Shown here: positions 58,060 to 64,000 of the stretch, piece after piece
Layout of the letters: each line of letters opens with the position of its first letter
Position numbering within the stretch: the first letter of the stretch is position 1
Origin: Plantago elongata
Lineage: Eukaryota; Streptophyta; Magnoliopsida; Lamiales; Plantaginaceae
Direction: 5' to 3'
Length of the DNA: 64,000 bases
NCBI GenBank assembly: GCA_036897095.1
Contig: JAYMSP010000077.1
Location: 26,756-90,755 of the forward strand
Position numbers and translations under genes: made by a program
The notes under the pieces: generated by a model
The model's input: the letters and a program-made list of their open reading frames with translations, nothing else
Database searches by the model: none
What the model was told of the DNA's origin: nothing

Positions 58060-61000
58060 ATGGCCGGAAACTTCCTTCCAACGGCGGAGCTGACAGAAAA
58101 CAGCCGTCCGATACTAAAACCCGGCGAAGTGGAGTGCGCCCTCCTCTCCTCAGTCGACATCCTCTCCGACGACCTCCCTTCCTTCCCCCAGCTCAAATCC
58201 CTCCTCCTCACCCTCACAACTCATCGTCTCCTTCTCCTCCAATCCACCCCCAATCCATCATCACCATCTTACTTCATCCCCCTTTCATCAATCCAGAACA
58301 TTCTCTCAGCTAAGAAGTCGCTCAAAACCATGTTCCATAGCCCTAGGATTCGCTTCCAGGTCTCTGTTTTGGGGAACGGGAGAGTAGTCGAAAGCGGAGG
58401 GGTGAAATTGGCGGCGTTTACTTTGGTGTTGAGGGGGAAGAATGATCCGGATTCGTTTTTGGGGAAGTTTTGGGATGTGTGGAGGAAGAGGGGTTGGGAA
58501 GTGAGTGAGTCGAGTGAGAATTCGGAGAAACGAGGGGGTGGAGCGTCGAGTAGTGGGTCGTTGGCGGTGAGAATGCCGGTGGTGGGGGTGTCTGGGATAT
58601 TGAGGAAGGAGCAGGAGATGTGGGAGAGTACTGATAAGACCTTGCATGATGCTTTTCAGGACTTGAATGCTCTCATGGTCTGTAAGTCTGACTTGTTGAA
58701 TTGTGTATATAATGATGAATTAGAATTGTTTCAATCGTGTTTACTGGTCTCGTGAAGCCGACATTTGATTATGTGGATTGACATGTGGTGTTCTTGAGGA
58801 AATTCTCATTTTGTAGGGAAATGTAAGCTTGTGATCATTAGCTGTTTAAGTATGTAAAACTGTTCAGTGATTAAATTGATGAAATTTGTAATGCCATTCA
58901 TTTTTTAGACATACTAATGAACTAAAGAGGAGTGTTGAGTAGCTAGATTAACGAATTACCTCTTAAACAAAAATTGGCATAGCTGCTTCATGAATTCGAG
59001 AGTTCATGAGAGCTTCCAGAAGTGAAGTGGCTGACGGAAAGTAACTATCGGTGTGGTGAAGTATTAGTGCAGCAGATTAATTCTTTTACCGATGAATTAC
59101 AGAAATTGGCTGAAGTAACTAGTTATACGGAGAAGTATTAGTTCAGTAGCTTCTTTTACAGAAAATGAGTAGAACGTAAATTTGTGTCCATAACATGTCA
59201 CTAAGCTTGTCAGTGCAGGCTTTTGAGGGTACTTCTTGAAAGATACTTGAATGCTTAGTTTGACAGACCTAATAGTCTAATACATTGAATACAATAGATG
59301 GTTTATTTATAGTTCTTGGATACTTTTCTGCTGAAAGATTATTGTACGCTATTTGAATTGTGTAGCTTCTTTACAATGCTGAATGGAAGAAGCTATACCT
59401 TCCTGTCTTATATTTCTTTATGCTTCATGCTGATATAGAGCAAGGCCAAGGAGATGGTTATGCTAGCTGAGAAGATGAGAGTGAAGCTACTAGCAGGTGA
59501 AAAAAATCAATCTAGTGGGGCAGCTGACAGTGAGATGGGTTCCAAAGATATGCAAGATTGGTTGTTGAGTGTTGGTATTGTATCTCCGGTTACAAAGGAG
59601 TCAGCTGGTGCTTTGTATCATCAACAGCTCTCTCGCCAGGTACAATCTTATTTGTTGCCACTTCTATTATACACCCACTGCACCAGCAGAAGGTGCACAA
59701 AAGGATGCAAGCACGTAAATTAGAAATACTAATAAATTTGTGTGGGGCATTTACTTGAAATGATGAATGAAATGTTGCAAATGGGATATTGTTTAATAAA
59801 GAAGGGGTATAGAAATGGTGGCTGTGGTATTAGTTGAATAAATAAGTTACAGAAACTCGCCATTTCAACTGTGCACTTTACGGGAAAATTGTGCACCTTC
59901 TGCTGGGATGGGGGAGTAAAGGTTATCATGTCTTCCATTCACTTAGTTTTAGTTACCAATATCCAGATTTTGAAGTACTTACATTATTGTTGCTAGTTGG
60001 CAGATTTTGTCAAGATACCCTTGGAGAGAGCTGGTGGAATCCTTAATCTCATAGATGCTTACTGCCTCTTCAATCGTGCCCGTGGAACAGGTTAACTCTG
60101 TGATTCATCTTCCATTTCCCCTTAATCGAATCAGCCTGTTTGAAGTTGGTCATTCTCTTATCCAAGAACACTTGCCTTTTGACATGTTAACTGTATGGTA
60201 TGCTTATTTTTTGCAGAACTGATATCACCTGATGATCTGCTACAGGCATGTTCGCTCTGGGAAAAGTTTGATGTGTATGTATCACTTTGTTATGAACATT
60301 ATGCTTCTCTTATGAGTCAAAATTTTGGAGTAACTGTTTCTGGTTTTTTTTAATGCATTTACTGTTTGCCTTAAGTGATAAATTTACCTTCCTTTTTACC
60401 TTAACAGCTCAGTTATGCTTCGAAAGTTTGATAGTGGTGTCATGGTGATCCAGAGTAAAGCCCACAGTGATGATGAGGTGATATTTGTAGAAATAAATTG
60501 AATATTTGCATATTCTGTCTTCACAATTCGACCATGTGTGATTATGTGTTGATTCTGGATATCAATATATTTTTACAGGTATATGCAAGGATCAGCTCCT
60601 TGATAATGAAGCCAGATGCCTTGGTAGCTGGGATTAGCTCCACTGATGCTGCAATGACACTTGGGGTTGCTCCAGCTATGGCCAAGGAGTATCTCCTTGC
60701 TGCTGAAGGAAAAGGCATGTTATTCTGTATCGCCAGACTTTAGAGCTTAAATGTTATGATTTTAATAACACATGCCTTGCTTGCAGGTTTGCTATGCAGA
60801 GATGTTAGTCCTGATGGTTTTCGTTTTTACATCAATATTTTCCCCGAACTTGACCAGCAAGATTTATACCTGTAAGTGAAAATGTCTGGTTCTCTATGTT
60901 CCTGGTTCTGATGCATTTTATGTTCTAGATTATAGTTTAGTATTCTCATTTTTCATGGAGTGGCATGCTGACTCCGCTTGAAATCATGAAAGCCCGTGTT

Positions 61001-61591
61001 CAAATGTGTTGAATATCTCAGATCATTCAACTGTCTTTCTGTATGTCTTCTGTTTGAAGTTTTATAGCAGTAATTAGAATTGGAATTGGAATTCAACTGT
61101 ATCTCTGTATGTCTTCTGTTTGTAATTTTATAATTGTATGTTGCCATACGTAATGATGAATTTTAATTTTCATTTAAAGATGCTCAAGTCAAAATGTAAA
61201 GTATCAGGATAGACACAACATAATTTCAAACGCAGCATTCTTTCGTAGAGCTATGCTTTTGAAATTCTGTCATATCACTTGGACTAAAATGTCCATGCTG
61301 CCATGATTCATCACTTATCCTGCTTGAATGGGAGAAAATATTAGAATTTTTTATATTACTACATGACAGCAATTCGGGTACATGTTGAAAGATGGTCAAG
61401 TGGATGTGTTTCTTTGATGTAGCATCGTCCTGATTGTTGACATGCATGTCAGATACCAGCAGTGCCTTAGCTAGTTATATCATTCTTGACTTGTTGGGCT
61501 TTTAATCTGTTATCTGACTTTGATTTGTTTATGCAGAGTGAAAGATCACAGTAGATATGACACGTGGATAAAGGCCGTGTCATCCAAGTGA
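58060..61591 (+). CDS. VPS36: ESCRT-II subunit VPS36
   Basis: Endosomal sorting protein; with VPS22 and VPS25 it sorts ubiquitinated cargo into multivesicular bodies. Exons 58060-58677, 59439-59639, 59997-60090, 60217-60274, 60408-60477, 60579-60714, 60787-60871 and 61537-61591 (438 aa, close to known plant VPS36). The N-terminal GLUE/PH-like domain (about 1-150) binds ubiquitin and lipids ([29 protein letters not shown]). The EAP30/winged-helix part follows: [75 protein letters not shown] and [16 protein letters not shown]. The intron after 60714 uses a GC donor (AAAG|GCATGT); any GT alternative breaks the frame. The start [11 protein letters not shown] precedes the domain directly. Confidence 0.95.
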
Positions 61592-62454
61592 AGTAATGAT
61601 GGAGTTATAGGTTCCTCTTGATGGTCGAGTTGTGACTTGTGAGCTTGAGAATGTATAGGAGGCAGACATAACGATAAAGGAAGTTTCCCGTCTGTACACG
61701 CCCTTGGAATTGCAAGATTCCATGAATGGGGTCAGGATATTGTATTGACTACCATTTCAAATGTAAAACTGAAGTAGAAGGAACTGTTGTGTTTTTCATT
61801 CTCCTTTTAGTGAAGGCAAAGCTCAGTCAGTGCATGGCTGCTTATATCTGTTTGATTGCTTCTGTATCAATTGCTTCTGGTCTGAGCCAATTGCTTCAAC
61901 TGAATCTTTACTTGTTGCACTTTTTTTGTGCTCAAAATCAATATTACGGGCTTGCTTTTGTGCTGATTTGTTTGATTTATGCTCAAATGCGTATTTAAAT
62001 AATTGGTTTTCCAGTGAGAAAATGGTCATTCAAGGTCGTCCATCTCTTGTATCCTGAGTATCCAAAATGAATGGTTTAAATAGGTAAAACAAAATTTTCA
62101 TCCTTAACTGAGCCAAACCAAACTGAAATTTGAGGTGTCCAACATTGATTAGCCTTTCACGGCAATAAAAATGGAAAATTGAGGTTATCTTGCACAATAT
62201 TGGCCACTCCAGTACTGAACAATATACAAACATGGAGAATTGATCCAGATACCCTGAATTGTGGTGATCATACAATTATCTTTAAATGCTAGTATTACAA
62301 TAGAAAAACATGGGGTCGGAGACCCTGCAGCTCAACATGAGGTCTGATCCATTGCCTAGAGTCCTATGCAAAGCATCAATAGGGTCCTGAGTGCACAGTT
62401 GGTGGTTGATTCGCAACAATACAAACTATTGGGCTCACATTGATCCCATGTAAA
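61592..62454. other. VPS36 3' region and intergenic DNA
   Basis: 3' UTR of VPS36 followed by AT-rich sequence without a supportable gene. Short frames on both strands lack family signals. Confidence 0.5.
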
Positions 62455-62960
62455 TGATGATTCCACAATAATACGAAACATCATGACGAGCAAGTTGCTT
62501 TCCAGTATTAACAAGACCATGGAGGCGATTAGCAAAGAAGTCAATAGCTCCTCCGAGGGGGCTGGACCTAGTTTCACTTCCAGACTCAGGCAAGCTCATA
62601 TTCCGTCCAGCCAAAACAGTGTTGGTAGAGATAAATGATATCAAAAAATAATTGATGCAAGTTACATGAAATTACTCCGGAGGAAATAATTTCTGTTATC
62701 CCTAATGTTGGCATGGGAGGAATTGGAAAGACGATAATTGCTCAAATAGTATATATAACCATGATAGGCTAAGAGCTAGTAATGGAGAAAAACCAAGGAT
62801 GTGCTTTTTTTACATAATTTTGAGACACTTACCAAATAAAAAATTCTATCAATTACAACACAGATATTGTGTGAGAGAGTTTCAGAAGCATATCGGTTGA
62901 AAAGGACCTGCTTGTTCTTGATGATGTATGGAATGTTGAGTACGGCCGTGACTTGAGCTT
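62455..62960 (+). pseudogene. Decayed NLR (NB-ARC) disease-resistance relic
   Basis: Fragments of a coiled-coil NB-ARC-LRR receptor. A linker-like stretch (KLLSSINKTMEAISKEVNSS, SFTSRLRQAHIPSSQ, SVGRDK) is in one frame. A P-loop GMGGIGKT (62710-62733) and kinase-2 LLVLDDVWN (62908-62934) are in another, with stops between. No LRR follows. The protein cannot be made, so this is a dead remnant; its parent class (R1/Rx-like) is a guess from the linker. Confidence 0.75.
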
Positions 62961-62984
62961 ACTATTCCATACACCGTCAAGAAC
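62914..62984. repeat. Inverted repeat over the NLR kinase-2 motif
   Basis: Arms 62914-62934 (GTTCTTGATGATGTATGGAA) and 62964-62984 (reverse-complement GTTCTTGACGGTGTATGGAA) match at 19 of 21 positions with a 29-bp spacer. It looks like a local inverted duplication within the relic. Confidence 0.7.
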
Positions 62985-63709
62985 CAGGCAAGTATTTTCC
63001 GGCCAACGTTTCTGAACCTTACCCAAAACAACAATTTCATTGGCAAGTGTTTGAAAATTAACCTTTGCACAGCCCACGATATACTCTCTAGCATTTCATG
63101 ATTTTATACCGTTCGAGAAACAATCGTATTTCCAATTCATCTCATGCCAAAAATAGGAATGACAAAAATTATTTCCGCCAGATGAGATAACTACATTTCA
63201 ACTACTTCTGATATAATTTTCTCTTCCAACAATGTGAGGCTCCACAAGACTGTGAGTCTGTGAGCCACAATCAAGTTCTTGTTAACATGCTTGATCTATG
63301 GGTCACTTTCTATTGGAAATCAACTTACGAAGAATCATGAACTTGAACTTGTTCTTCTCGAATACCTAATTAAGAACAAGATCAGATCTACGAATCCAAT
63401 ACATAAACGAAAACATGAAAAGTAAGTAGATATATAAATTTAAGTAGATTGGAAAGTACCTCAGCATGAATAGATCACATTGTAGCAGACGATTGGAGTT
63501 GGAAGCTGAGAGTCGAGCTTCTATGTAAGGCAGTGACTGCTCAGAAGGTGGTTGGAAATTTAGGGTTAAGAAAAATATAGCAAAATGTGCCTCTTATTGG
63601 TTGGCTATGCCATTGCCACCTACCCTACCTAACACGATCGGCACTAACGTTCATGATTCATCAGTAGTCGGTACCCGCTATTCATTTCCATACGGTCCAT
63701 TGAGATTAA
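62985..63709. other. Right-end interval, no assignable gene
   Basis: No supportable coding region. On the minus strand 63350-63480 shows a possible small exon (donor-like ATGATTCTTC|GTAAGT near 63330, acceptor-like TTAATTAG near 63375), but its frame gives no recognisable protein. A gene continuing beyond the window cannot be excluded. Confidence 0.3.
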
Positions 63710-63828
63710 GGCATTGTTTATTATACTGCTTGAACGGTTATCTTTCTATTCAAATCGAATATTTTATACATAAAAAAAATTCAATTCCAATTAAAAATGG
63801 TCGCTCAAATTTTATACCAATCAATCCC
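63710..63828 (-). mobile_element. MITE, family B copy 2 (PIF/Harbinger-type, TAA flanks)
   Basis: A 119-bp element. On the plus strand it starts GGCATTGTTTATTATACTGC and ends TTTATACCAATCAATCCC, with TAA on both sides (63707-63709, 63829-63831). The minus-strand start GGGATTGATTGGTATAAAAT pairs with the copy at 57756, and interiors align over most of the length. Confidence 0.85.
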
Positions 63829-64000
63829 TAAGTCTTGCGACATACGGGTAATTTTAATTATAAATAAAGTCACACGAACATTATAGCGAACAACGACATA
63901 CACTTTATCTAAGAGTATAATATAACAAGTGATTACATGATGAGATCGTTTTTATCCGATAATATAGATTGACATAGACAAACTAATGGGGTGGAGCCTG

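Noticed and set aside
58306-58647. 113-codon open frame on the minus strand
   Set aside because: Antisense to the VPS36 GLUE-domain exon; no independent promoter or family signal.
62435-62644. Minus-strand 69-codon frame
   Set aside because: It overlaps the NLR relic, which is recognisable on the plus strand by linker, P-loop and kinase-2 text.

Overview
This is nuclear DNA from a flowering plant, almost certainly a core eudicot and possibly an asterid. The protein-coding genes have many short GT-AG introns, long AT-rich intergenic stretches and small non-autonomous transposons, and nothing in the window is bacterial, plastid or mitochondrial. An intact CCaMK gene suggests a lineage that still forms arbuscular mycorrhiza. 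The family placement is a guess. All exon boundaries were read by eye from splice consensus, reading phase and protein-family conservation.

Layout. 1-2351 (-): 5' part of a GAMYB-type R2R3-MYB with TATA box, leader intron and a conserved miR159 target site. 2.4-13.8 kb: gene-poor, holding a 1.6-kb hAT-like element with a perfect 8-bp target-site duplication, several MITEs, two tRNA-like SINE heads and, at 13.8-14.4 kb, a broken PIF/Harbinger transposase fragment. 15.8-20.5 kb and 22.1-26.6 kb (+): two tandem AGO4-clade Argonaute genes (22 and 21 coding exons). 27.5-29.3 kb (+): SUN-domain nuclear envelope protein. 30.0-32.3 kb (+): type I pectinesterase with PMEI prodomain. 35.7-37.5 kb (+): EIN3/EIL ethylene transcription factor, intronless coding region. 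40.4-42.7 kb (+): CCaMK. 44.1-46.3 kb (+): REM-type protein with three B3 domains. 46.6-50.1 kb (-): WRINKLED1-like double-AP2 factor with the 9-nt micro-exon. 54.4-57.0 kb (-): REX1-B family protein. 58.1-61.6 kb (+): ESCRT-II subunit VPS36. 62.4-63.0 kb (+): decayed NLR relic. The right end carries a MITE.

How the genes relate. They form no operon or cluster; neighbours are functionally unrelated, as is usual in plants. The one local family is the AGO4 pair, whose expected job (24-nt siRNA-guided DNA methylation) is to silence transposons such as those found in the same window. The two copies have diverged: one intron precisely lost, small PAZ/L2 and PIWI deletions, a shifted start codon and a new consensus splice donor inside an exon, while all four catalytic PIWI residues remain in both.

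Most notable structural items: the hAT-like element; two MITE families, each with two copies that have matching short flanks; the diverging AGO4 pair; three GC-AG introns; a ~62-bp minisatellite ending at a WRI1 splice acceptor; a two-block promoter motif repeated 3.3 kb upstream of GAMYB; and several exon-like orphan stretches that could not be assigned. No undescribed multi-gene system was recognised.
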